Made by a program: the position numbers and the translations under genes
Shown: piece after piece, positions 1 to 7,340 of the stretch
Layout of the letters: every line of letters begins with the position of its first letter
How positions within the stretch are numbered: position 1 is the first letter of the stretch
The notes under the pieces: generated by a model
What the model saw: the letters and a program-made list of their open reading frames with translations, nothing else
Databases searched by the model: none
What the model was told of the DNA's origin: nothing
NCBI RefSeq assembly: GCF_015680405.1
Contig: NZ_JADLJS010000002.1
Location: 62,001 to 126,000 of the forward strand
Length of the DNA: 64,000 nt
Source of the DNA: Pseudomonas pudica
GTDB taxonomy: Bacteria > Pseudomonadota > Gammaproteobacteria > Pseudomonadales > Pseudomonadaceae
Reading direction: 5' to 3'

Positions 1-18
1 GCGGATGGTGAGGCTCAT
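1..18 (-). CDS. Start of a divergent gene, possibly a MocR/PdxR-type regulator (partial)
   Basis: Reading the minus strand, an ATG at 18-16 opens the peptide MSLTIR, which then leaves the window. It is preceded by AAGGAA at a plausible ribosome-binding distance. Only six codons are visible, so the product cannot be identified from sequence. A divergent GntR/aminotransferase (MocR-type) regulator next to a LysE exporter is a common Pseudomonas arrangement, and the direct repeat in the intergenic region fits that idea. This is inference. Confidence 0.35.
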
Positions 19-60
19 GGTGGACGGCTTCCTTGGTCTGGTGGTAGCGGTACAGCGATG

Positions 61-90
61 TGTATCTACACAATTTAGTGGAACTGTATC
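61..90. promoter_or_regulatory. Direct repeat TGTATC-N18-TGTATC in a divergent intergenic region
   Basis: The hexamer TGTATC occurs at 61-66 and again in the same orientation at 85-90, between the minus-strand start at 18 and the LysE-family start at 145. MocR-family regulators commonly bind direct repeats in such divergent promoters. The repeat is seen; the operator role is inferred. Confidence 0.3.
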
Positions 91-144
91 GGTCGCGGAG
101 AAGGGCGACTCCGTTAGTGTGACAGCACCCATAAAGAATGTGGA

Positions 145-774
145 ATGCCTGCCATGCTTGCCTCTGCCGACCTGCTCACCGCCTTCGTGCTGTTTGCTTT
201 CGTGTCCTCCATCACTCCTGGCCCCAACAACACCATGCTTTTGGCCTCGGGCGTCAACTTCGGTGTGCGCCGCTCCATTCCCCACGCGATGGGGATCAGC
301 GTCGGTTTCATGGTAATGGTGCTGGCTGTTGGCCTGGGCCTGGGCGAGGTGTTCAAGGCCTGGCCGGCGCTGTACACGGTCTTGCGCTATACCGGTGCCG
401 TCTATCTGCTGTACCTGGCCTGGAAGATCGCCACTTCGGGGCCGGTCGGCACAGCTTCGTCCAGTGCCCGCAAACCGCTGGGCTTCTGGGGGGCGGCGGC
501 ATTCCAGTGGGTCAACCCCAAGGCCTGGGTGATGGCTGTCGGGGCAATCACTACCTACACGCCGGCGCAAGGCTATGTAACCAACGTCATTGTCATTGCC
601 GCCTTGTTTGCCTTGGTCAACCTGCCGAGTGTCGGGGTGTGGGTGATGTTCGGCAGTGCCCTGCGCAACCTGTTGCAGAACCCGCGCTGGCTGATGCTGT
701 TCAATGTCCTGATGGCCTTGTTGCTGGTGATTTCACTGTACCCGCTGCTGTTTGTAGAATCGGCGTTTTCCTGA
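145..774 (+). CDS. LysE/RhtB-family amino-acid exporter
   Basis: The 209-residue protein has the size and hydrophobic profile of LysE/RhtB exporters, with about six membrane segments. It carries the family's early signature PGPNN (about residues 26-30) just after the first hydrophobic stretch. Such proteins export amino acids or related small metabolites across the inner membrane by proton exchange; the substrate cannot be read from sequence. ATG 145 is used; ATG 154 is an alternative that would remove three residues. The gene is probably transcribed divergently from a regulator whose first codons lie at the left edge. Confidence 0.85.
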   Translation: MPAMLASADLLTAFVLFAFVSSITPGPNNTMLLASGVNFGVRRSIPHAMGISVGFMVMVLAVGLGLGEVFKAWPALYTVLRYTGAVYLLYLAWKIATSGPVGTASSSARKPLGFWGAAAFQWVNPKAWVMAVGAITTYTPAQGYVTNVIVIAALFALVNLPSVGVWVMFGSALRNLLQNPRWLMLFNVLMALLLVISLYPLLFVESAFS

Positions 775-795
775 CCCCGCGAGTACAGCAAACCG

Positions 796-1680
796 ATGCA
801 GTTGATCCCCTGGTCCCACGAATGCACCGAAGGCTTCACCCTGCGTGGCTGGCGAACCCCGGCCAGTGGCAAGCCGCTGCTGCATTTTTTGCACGGCAAC
901 GGTTTCTGCTGCCTGGCCTACCAGCCATTGCTGATGCGCCTGGGTGAACATTTCGACCTGTGGCTCAGCGATGTCCAGGGCCATGGTGACAGTGACCATG
1001 GCGGGGTATTTCGTGGCTGGAACCGCACCGCTGCGCTTGCGCTGGAGGCTTTCGCAGCCGGGCGAAGCGAGTATGGCGACGTGCCGCGTTTTGCCGTCGG
1101 GCACAGCTTCGGTGGTGTGCTTACCGGCCTGATCCTGGCCAGTGAGCCGCAACTGTTCACCCGTGCCGTGCTGCTCGACCCGGTACTGTTCAGCCGGCGC
1201 ATGCTGGGTGTGATGGGGGTGGCAGCCCTGGTTGGCTTGCACCGGCGTCACGCCCTGGCACGCAAGGCCGCCAGCCGTCGCAGTCACTGGCCCGACCGCG
1301 AGGCAGCCCAGGCTTCGCTGCATGGGCGGGGCATCTTCAAGGGGTGGACCGATGCGGCGCTGCGGGCCTACGTCGAGCATGCCATCGGCGACTGCGGCGA
1401 TGCGGTAGTGCTCAAATGCCGCCCCAGCCGCGAAGTGGAAATCTTCAGTTCCTTCCCCAAGCGCATGTGGGCAAGCCTGGCGGCGATCCGCACGCCCACT
1501 CAAGTGCTGTACGGCGAGCACACCTACCCCTTCGTGCACCATTCGGTGAGCCGCCTGGCGGCGCTGAACCCTCAGGTGAGCGCCAGGCAGGTTGCAGGTG
1601 GACACTGCTTCATGCAGGAACATCCTGAGGCTTGTGCTGAAGAAGTGCAGGCCTTCCTGCTGCAGGGACCGGCGGGATAG
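796..1680 (+). CDS. Alpha/beta hydrolase
   Basis: The 294-residue protein has a complete alpha/beta-hydrolase core. HGNG at residues 33-36 is the oxyanion-hole loop, and GHSFGG at 102-107 is the nucleophile elbow with Ser104 as likely nucleophile. The C-terminal GGHCFMQEHP supplies the catalytic histidine. There is no signal peptide, so it should be cytoplasmic. It starts 21 bp after the LysE-family stop and may be co-transcribed with it. The substrate is unknown; the fold covers esterases, lipases and lactonases. Confidence 0.85.
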   Translation: MQLIPWSHECTEGFTLRGWRTPASGKPLLHFLHGNGFCCLAYQPLLMRLGEHFDLWLSDVQGHGDSDHGGVFRGWNRTAALALEAFAAGRSEYGDVPRFAVGHSFGGVLTGLILASEPQLFTRAVLLDPVLFSRRMLGVMGVAALVGLHRRHALARKAASRRSHWPDREAAQASLHGRGIFKGWTDAALRAYVEHAIGDCGDAVVLKCRPSREVEIFSSFPKRMWASLAAIRTPTQVLYGEHTYPFVHHSVSRLAALNPQVSARQVAGGHCFMQEHPEACAEEVQAFLLQGPAG

Positions 1681-1738
1681 TTTTTCCAGACAGTGCCGAG
1701 AGTAAAGGCGTGAGTAATCTTGGGCTTTGCCCGAGCGT

Positions 1739-2719
1739 ATGAACATGACCAGCAAGACCTTGCTACAGCCATCGTATCTGCAAAAGCGCTACGACTATTC
1801 CTGCAAGACAATCGAGTCACTCAGGCAGGCCATGTGCAGCCCGCTTGCACCACTGGCGGGGCGGGCTCCTCTGGCCGTGGTCAGTGTGGGCTCCTATGGC
1901 CGATGCGAGGTTTCCCCTGTTTCGGACATCGACTTCTTCATTGTTCATGACAGCAGTCTGCCGGCGGAACGTCTGGACGACATACTGCGCCAGGTCGGCG
2001 ACCTTGTTCGGCCCATCAGCCATCCGGGGGAAAGCGACGAGGCGAAATTCGGCCGAGAGGCGTTGGCGCTGTACTCGGACTTGAGTGAACACATAGGCTG
2101 GAAGTGCGAAGACAATACCGCGCTGACCAGGCGGATGCTGATGTTGCTCGAAGGCCGGCCTCTCTTCGGGCATGGAGCCTTTGCCCGGTGGCAGCATGAC
2201 CTGCTGTGCCGTTATGTACCTGACGACCATGGCAGCGGGCTTGCCAGGTTCCTGCTTAACGACCTGATCCGCTACTACCGCACCCTCATGGCGAACTTCG
2301 AGGAAAAGAGGGCCGAAGGCAAGGCATGGGGGGTACGCAACATCAAACTGCAATTTTCGCGAAAACTGCTTTTTGCAGGCGGCATCGTGGCGATTGCCGA
2401 GGTCCATGGCCTTCCGGCGCCGTCGAAGATCATGCGCCTTCAACAACTGCTGGCCCTTACCCCTTTGCAACGCCTGGCAATGCTCGGTCATTCCAACCCG
2501 TATAGCGTGGGTCTGTTCGAAGACTACGCAGTCTTTCTCGAGTTGATTTCCTCGGTGGAAAATCGCCTTCATCTGGACAGACTGACCCCAGGCCAGGCAA
2601 TGGCGGATCCGGTCTATCGGGAACTCAGGGTGCGGGGGCAAGCCTTTTCGTTGAAGCTGGAGCATTGGTTGAGGTCGCAGTACCCGGGGCATCCGATACT
2701 TCACGCCGTGTTTTTCTGA
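1739..2719 (+). CDS. Orphan nucleotidyltransferase-domain protein
   Basis: The 326-residue protein has a polymerase-beta-type nucleotidyltransferase signature. GS at residues 51-52 is followed by Asp63-x-Asp65 in the segment GSYGRCEVSPVSDIDFF. This is the arrangement of GlnD/GlnE-like (DUF294-related) enzymes, which transfer a nucleotide to a protein or small molecule. The remainder (about 90-326) is alpha-helical with no regulatory HD, ACT or CBS domain that I recognise, so it is not GlnD. I chose ATG 1739; a TTG at 1727 and an ATG at 1745 are alternatives and no start has a strong Shine-Dalgarno. The target is unknown. Confidence 0.65.
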   Translation: MNMTSKTLLQPSYLQKRYDYSCKTIESLRQAMCSPLAPLAGRAPLAVVSVGSYGRCEVSPVSDIDFFIVHDSSLPAERLDDILRQVGDLVRPISHPGESDEAKFGREALALYSDLSEHIGWKCEDNTALTRRMLMLLEGRPLFGHGAFARWQHDLLCRYVPDDHGSGLARFLLNDLIRYYRTLMANFEEKRAEGKAWGVRNIKLQFSRKLLFAGGIVAIAEVHGLPAPSKIMRLQQLLALTPLQRLAMLGHSNPYSVGLFEDYAVFLELISSVENRLHLDRLTPGQAMADPVYRELRVRGQAFSLKLEHWLRSQYPGHPILHAVFF

Positions 2720-2815
2720 TTGTCCTTTTAATGAGACGATGCATGCCATTGAAGCCAACTATTGCTTGATTGGTATCACTGGTAAGGTTATCTCAACCAA
2801 GAGAGGAGCCTTCTC

Positions 2816-3703
2816 ATGAAAACGATTCTGGGTATTCACCGCAGCCCCCACGCTCATTGGGTAGGTGATGGTTTCCCGGTGCGCAGCCTGTTCACCTACG
2901 ACAACCTGGCCAGCAAGATCAGCCCGTTCTTGCTGCTGGACTATGCTGGCCCTCATGACTTCACCTCGACCAGTGCACGGCGCGGCGTTGGCCAGCACCC
3001 GCACCGAGGCTTCGAGACCGTGACCATCGTTTACCAGGGCGAACTGGAGCACCGCGACTCCACCGGCGCTGGCGGCTTGATCGGCCCCGGTGACGTGCAG
3101 TGGATGACTGCTGCCAACGGCATCATCCATGAAGAGTTCCACTCCCCAGGCTTCGCCCGCACTGGCGGTACGCTGGAGATGGTACAACTGTGGGTGAACC
3201 TGCCGGCGCGGGACAAGCGCGCAGCGGCTGGCTACCAGACGCTGCTGGCCGAGGACATCCCGGTGGTGGCGCTGGACGGCGAGGGCGGCAGCCTGCGGGT
3301 GATTGCAGGCGAATATCGTGGGCATTCGGGGCCGGCGCGGACCTTTACCGCCATGGATGTCTGGGACATGCGCCTGCATGCCGGTGCAACCGTGCAATTG
3401 CCGGTTGCCGCCGGGCGCAATGCGGCGCTGGTGGTGTTGCGCGGCAATGTGCGGATCAACGGCGAGCGCGAAGCCGGCCCAGCCAGCCTGGTGCTGTTTG
3501 ACCGCGCCGGTGAGGATGTTGCCGTCGAAGCGCTGGAAGGTGCCAGCCTGCTGCTGCTAAGCGGTGAGCCGATCGACGAGCCGATCGTGGGTTATGGCCC
3601 GTTCGTGATGAACAGCCAGGCAGAAATTGCGGAGTCGTTCGACGACTTCCATGCCGGGCGGTTCGGGCAGATGCAGGATGCACGGGATGGTGCGGCGCAT
3701 TGA
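2816..3703 (+). CDS. Pirin family protein
   Basis: The 295-residue protein is a bicupin of the pirin family. The N-terminal cupin shows the metal-ligand pattern HPHRG (about residues 61-65), a histidine in LEHRD, and IIHEE. Pirins bind iron; some act as quercetin dioxygenases or redox-sensing cofactors of regulators, and the role here cannot be decided. ATG 2816 follows a good ribosome-binding site (AGAGGAG). The gene stands alone, with a short spacer upstream and a palindromic repeat downstream. Confidence 0.9.
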   Translation: MKTILGIHRSPHAHWVGDGFPVRSLFTYDNLASKISPFLLLDYAGPHDFTSTSARRGVGQHPHRGFETVTIVYQGELEHRDSTGAGGLIGPGDVQWMTAANGIIHEEFHSPGFARTGGTLEMVQLWVNLPARDKRAAAGYQTLLAEDIPVVALDGEGGSLRVIAGEYRGHSGPARTFTAMDVWDMRLHAGATVQLPVAAGRNAALVVLRGNVRINGEREAGPASLVLFDRAGEDVAVEALEGASLLLLSGEPIDEPIVGYGPFVMNSQAEIAESFDDFHAGRFGQMQDARDGAAH

Positions 3704-3732
3704 TCCTGGTTGACTGAATGGCTGTCCGTGCT

Positions 3733-3818
3733 CTATCGCCGGCAAGCCAACTGCCACAGGTACAGCGACAATCTCGAGAGCGACGCTGTACCTGTAAGTG
3801 CTGGCTTGCTGGTGATAG
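3733..3818. repeat. REP-like inverted pair
   Basis: Two 35-bp arms (3733-3767 and 3784-3818) are near-perfect inverted copies, beginning CTATCGCCGGCAAGCC and ending GGCTTGCTGGTGATAG. They form a long hairpin between pirin and alkA. This is the look of the repetitive extragenic palindromes scattered through P. putida genomes. Confidence 0.8.
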
Positions 3819-3857
3819 CGTCGGTACAGGCATTACATTTGCTGGCATGATGCAGCC

Positions 3858-4787
3858 ATGCTCAAGCTCACCCCCTTGCACGCAGTGCGCCGATCGTTAC
3901 CCACCCCTGGCCACCAAATTCTGTGGCTGCGCTATCGCGCCCCTTACCATTGGCCCTCGACTCTGGCCTTCCTCGCTGCCCGCTGCATCCCCGGCATCGA
4001 GACCTGCCTTGACGGTACCTACCGCCGTACCCTGGTAATTGCCGGCCGCCACGCCGTCTTGCACGCCACACCTTCGGGCAGCCAGTACCTGCGGGTCCAC
4101 CTTGAAGGCGTTCCGGCCCGCGCGCTACCCGGCCTGACTGCCAGGCTCAGGCGGGTCTTCGACCTCGATGCCGACCCCGCGCGCATCAATGCCGTACTGT
4201 CCCGCGATCCGCTGATGGCCCGCCTGCTACAGGAACGCCCAGGCCTGCGCGTGCCGCAAGGCTGGGACGCTTGCGAGCAGGCCATGCGCACAGTGCTGGG
4301 GCAGCAGGTCAGTGTGGCCGGGGCCATGACCCTGGCCGGACGCCTGGTGCAACGCCACGGCATGCCCTTGCGCTGGCCTGCACCGGGCCTGAGCCATGTG
4401 TTCCCGGCGTTGCAGGTACTGGCGGCTGCGCAGTTCGATGGCATGGGCATGCCGCGGGCGCGCGCCGCCACTCTGGGCACGCTGGCCAGTGCCTTGCTGG
4501 CCGAGCCTGGATTGCTACGCCGCGGGCAAGAGCTGGATCAACTGCTGCGCAAGCTGTGCCAACTCAAGGGGATCGGCCCCTGGAGCGCGCACTACCTGGC
4601 GTTGCGTCAGGCCGGCGCGGCCGATGCCTTGCCGCTGGGCGACGTGGCGCTGGTCAAGGCGTTGCGCCTGCTCGAAGGAGACGACGCCCAACTGGCGCAA
4701 CGAGCCCTGGCCTGGCGACCGTGGCGCGCCTATGCGGCGCAACATCTCTGGGCGTCGCTGGGGCCTGCCGACACCGCTCGTCGTTAA
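3858..4787 (+). CDS. alkA: DNA-3-methyladenine glycosylase II (AlkA type)
   Basis: The 309-residue protein has an AlkA-like N-terminal beta domain (about 10-110) and a helix-hairpin-helix glycosylase domain. The hairpin reads LKGIGPWSAHYL, and the catalytic aspartate lies in the following PLGDVALVKAL. It should excise alkylated purines such as 3-methyladenine from DNA, starting base-excision repair. No AdaA regulator precedes it. The alkB gene lies 1.6 kb downstream on the other strand, so two independent alkylation-repair activities sit close together. Confidence 0.88.
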   Translation: MLKLTPLHAVRRSLPTPGHQILWLRYRAPYHWPSTLAFLAARCIPGIETCLDGTYRRTLVIAGRHAVLHATPSGSQYLRVHLEGVPARALPGLTARLRRVFDLDADPARINAVLSRDPLMARLLQERPGLRVPQGWDACEQAMRTVLGQQVSVAGAMTLAGRLVQRHGMPLRWPAPGLSHVFPALQVLAAAQFDGMGMPRARAATLGTLASALLAEPGLLRRGQELDQLLRKLCQLKGIGPWSAHYLALRQAGAADALPLGDVALVKALRLLEGDDAQLAQRALAWRPWRAYAAQHLWASLGPADTARR

Positions 4788-4992
4788 GTCTGCCATTGCG
4801 TTCGAACACCCGGCCTGCGCAGGCAATCTTCCACTAAGGTGCTAGATGATTCCCCGCATGATCATTGCCCAGGCGCATGGATGCCTGCCCCGGCATGCGC
4901 AATATCAATTGGCGCCTCGCCCGACAAAGGCGTACTCACACAACAGGCCATCCCAAAGAGAGGGTCGTACCATGTCGTTGATAGGAGTTTCG

Positions 4993-5232
4993 ATGCTAGA
5001 AATGCGGCAGATGATCGAGCAGGCCTGCCTGCCCGACCGTTGCGAAGTCAGCTGCACGGACGGCGCCAACCTGACCATCCGCCTGTGTCAGGGCCAGAGT
5101 CTCGAGGAGAGCGTGACCCTAAGCGGGGTCCCCCTGCAAAGCCTCAACAGTTGCCGCGACCTGGTCAACCTGGTGGGGCAGCTGCACGCACTGCGTGACA
5201 GCCACCCGGCGCCACTCAAGGCGATTGCCTGA
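4993..5232 (+). CDS. Small DUF1652-like protein
   Basis: The 79-residue protein beginning MLEMRQMIEQACLPDRCE resembles the short DUF1652 proteins common in Pseudomonas: an N-terminal helix, a small beta-sheet region, and a C-terminal helix with SCRDLVNLVGQL. I prefer ATG 4993 because TAGGAG lies 5 bases upstream; ATG 4972 in the same frame, preceded by GAGAGGG, would add seven residues. Function is unknown. The 200 bp upstream hold nothing else I can identify. Confidence 0.65.
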   Translation: MLEMRQMIEQACLPDRCEVSCTDGANLTIRLCQGQSLEESVTLSGVPLQSLNSCRDLVNLVGQLHALRDSHPAPLKAIA

Positions 5233-5251
5233 GGCACCTGCCGCGCCCTGG

Positions 5252-5866
5252 TCAGCCCAGGCTGGCCGGGCGCACATATTCCGGCATCAGGCCGTTGAAC
5301 CAGAACAGGATCATCGCCACCAGGATGGTCACCAGCAGCAGCAACCCCACCCCCCATACGCAGGTCGCAAACAGCATGGCCTGTTCCTTCTTCAGGCGCA
5401 GGAAGGTCTGCAACCCGCCATACAGCAACACGCTGGCATAGGCCGAGGCTGCCAGCAGCGCCGCCAACGCCAGCCAGCGGATCGGCAGCAGGCCGACCAC
5501 CCCGGCAAAGAACCATGGTGTGGCGCAGTAGGCGGCAAAGCCGATGCACTGGTTGAGGCTGGGCTGTGCATCGAAACCGCGCGACATCCAGCGGATCATG
5601 GTGCCCATCAACATCACCCCGACGACCGTGGTGGCATAGAGCAGGCCCGCCAGTTGCGCGGCGCTGGCCATGCTCAGGCGCACCCGTTCCTCGGCCGCCA
5701 GGCTCCAGCCGAAGGTGGTGGTGCCCACGAACAGGCACACCGCGGGGATCAACGCCAGGGCCAGCAGGCGCGGCAGATACTGCTGCGGGTGGTCTTCCTC
5801 GGCCCGGCGGATTTCCAGCCAGGCGTCGGCGGGGTGAGTGAAGAGCTTGAGCAAAGGACTGTTCAT
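5252..5866 (-). CDS. Yip1-family inner-membrane protein
   Basis: The 204-residue protein begins MNSPLLKLFTHPADAW, and the stretch HPxxAWxxI is typical of bacterial Yip1-domain proteins. Five hydrophobic segments follow from about residue 33 to 195. Such proteins are integral membrane proteins of unclear role. The stop lies only 20 bp from the convergent DUF1652 stop. No operon partner is evident. Confidence 0.75.
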   Translation of the reverse strand: MNSPLLKLFTHPADAWLEIRRAEEDHPQQYLPRLLALALIPAVCLFVGTTTFGWSLAAEERVRLSMASAAQLAGLLYATTVVGVMLMGTMIRWMSRGFDAQPSLNQCIGFAAYCATPWFFAGVVGLLPIRWLALAALLAASAYASVLLYGGLQTFLRLKKEQAMLFATCVWGVGLLLLVTILVAMILFWFNGLMPEYVRPASLG

Positions 5867-5962
5867 CGGCGTTCTCCGCGTTCTCCGGCGGGCGTGAGCC
5901 CTTTTGCTATGGAGACGTGCCGCACCTGCTGGGTTCAGCCGGGTTGCTCGCCGTTGATCGTC

Positions 5963-6250
5963 TTACAGCAGTTCCAGCAGCAGGTTCAGGCCGCCATCGC
6001 CGCACTTGCCCTGGTCGCGAACCACGCCGTGGTAGCTGCGTCCGTCCCAGACGAAGGCCACGCTGTGGGCACGGTCGACCTTGTCGGGCAGCGGCGGGCA
6101 GATGTGCAGGCGCAGGCCCGGGCGGCCCTGCAGCTCGAGGGCAGCGAGCTGGCACTGACATTCCACGCTTTGTGCCACCGGGCCGAACAGGGTGTCGCGT
6201 ACGTAATCGAGTTGCAATGAGGCATTGGGGGCGCGGCAGGGCATCTTCAT
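5963..6250 (-). CDS. Hypothetical protein, 95 aa
   Basis: I do not recognise this protein. It starts MKMPCRAPNA at ATG 6250, with GGAG about 10 bases upstream. It carries several cysteines (C5, a CQC in the first half, a C in DQGKCGDGG) and reads as a small soluble beta-rich domain, with no signal peptide and no membrane segment. An in-frame extension to 6361 exists but lacks a ribosome-binding site. It lies between the Yip1 gene and alkB on the same strand, with gaps of about 100 and 170 bp. Confidence 0.55.
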   Translation of the reverse strand: MKMPCRAPNASLQLDYVRDTLFGPVAQSVECQCQLAALELQGRPGLRLHICPPLPDKVDRAHSVAFVWDGRSYHGVVRDQGKCGDGGLNLLLELL

Positions 6251-6416
6251 GGGCGCGCGGCTCCGCTGTGAGGTGTCGGGAAACAGGGTTGGCAGGGCAT
6301 AACGGGCTCCGGCTGAATAGGGCGGCTTATCGTTTGAAGCTTGCCTGGCCAAGATGTTCAACGCGTTTCATGCGCGTTCATCCTGTTTGCGCCGGGTGAC
6401 GGGCCGTTGGTCCGAT

Positions 6417-7076
6417 TCAGCCACCGGCCTTGCGCAAGGTCAGGTTGATCCGCCGCTCACCCAGGCGCGGATGGATGCCGGGCTTGATCGGGAGCACGCC
6501 GTGAAAGCGCAAGCGGTCCTCGCCACCCCACACCAGCACATCGCCATGGCTCAGCGGAATGCGCTGGGTCTTGTCGGCGCGCTGCAGGCCACCGAACAGG
6601 AACACTGCCGGCAAGCCCAGCGACACCGACACGATCGGCTGGCCAAAGTCCCGCTCGTCGCGGTCCTGGTGGAGGCTCAGGCGGGTGCCCGGCAGGTAAT
6701 GGTTGACCAGGCAGGCATCCGGCACGAAACCTTCGAACCCGGCCATGCTTGCGGCGCGGGCGGCGAGCTCGAGCAACACGAGGGGCAGGGCGGGCCAGGG
6801 GTTGCCGGTGAGCGGGTCGCTGGGGCTGTAGCGGTAGCCGTGTTCGTCACTGACCCAACCCAGCGTGCCGCAGTTGGTCAACCCTACCGCCATGCGCAGG
6901 CCTCCCGGAGTGTGCATGTGCCGGAACGGCGCGGCACGCAGCACCGGGCGCAGGGCATCGAGCAAGGCCTCGATCTCGGCCAGGGCGAAGCCGGGCAGCA
7001 GCACGGTGTGGCTGGCCAGGTGTTGCGGCTGGGGACCGAACAGGTCGAGGTCGGACTGGATCATGGGATTGGGCAT
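6417..7076 (-). CDS. alkB: DNA oxidative demethylase AlkB
   Basis: The 219-residue protein is a Fe(II)/2-oxoglutarate dioxygenase. It has the iron triad HQD (in LSLHQDRDE) and a distal histidine (RFHGVLP). The C-terminal RINLTLR is the AlkB-specific 2-oxoglutarate-binding motif RxNxTxR. It should repair 1-methyladenine and 3-methylcytosine in DNA or RNA. ATG 7076 and ATG 7064 are both possible starts; neither has a strong ribosome-binding site. An in-frame extension upstream runs through a REP element and is rejected. Confidence 0.88.
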   Translation of the reverse strand: MPNPMIQSDLDLFGPQPQHLASHTVLLPGFALAEIEALLDALRPVLRAAPFRHMHTPGGLRMAVGLTNCGTLGWVSDEHGYRYSPSDPLTGNPWPALPLVLLELAARAASMAGFEGFVPDACLVNHYLPGTRLSLHQDRDERDFGQPIVSVSLGLPAVFLFGGLQRADKTQRIPLSHGDVLVWGGEDRLRFHGVLPIKPGIHPRLGERRINLTLRKAGG

Positions 7077-7149
7077 CGGCTTGGTTGGGGGCCATTGTAA
7101 TGCGCTTGGCAGGCTTGGCCTATTCGCGGGTGGACAAGACGCCCCGCTT

Positions 7150-7243
7150 TGCAGGAGCAGCCTTGTGCTGCGAAGAGGCCGGTGCAGGCAACGGATATGT
7201 ATAGTCATTGCCGGCCACTTCGCAGCACAAGGCTGCTCCTGCA
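7150..7243. repeat. REP inverted pair
   Basis: Arms at 7150-7182 and 7211-7243 are inverted copies built on TGCAGGAGCAGCCTTGTGCT and its complement. This is a P. putida-type extragenic palindrome pair between the divergent side of alkB and the end of the curlin operon. Confidence 0.85.
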
Positions 7244-7282
7244 AGGCCCTCGCTAAAACAATAAAAAAGGAGTTGTGACAGA

Positions 7283-7326
7283 AATAAAAAGGAACCGCGG
7301 CACCAGGGAGAGGAGCACCGCGGTTC
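7283..7326 (-). terminator. Rho-independent terminator of the curlin operon
   Basis: On the minus strand GAACCGCGG (7326-7318) pairs with CCGCGGTTC (7300-7292), followed by a T-rich run (CCTTTTTATTT). It lies 15 bp after the stop codon of the long curlin gene, the right place to end the four-gene transcript. Confidence 0.85.
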
Positions 7327-7340
7327 AAGGGGGGAGCGAT

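Noticed and set aside
6410..6423. GTCCGATTCAGCCA as another copy of the cluster operator
   Set aside because: It matches GTCCG-N-T-N but not the GACGA half, lies in a gene-dense unrelated region, and is best explained by chance.
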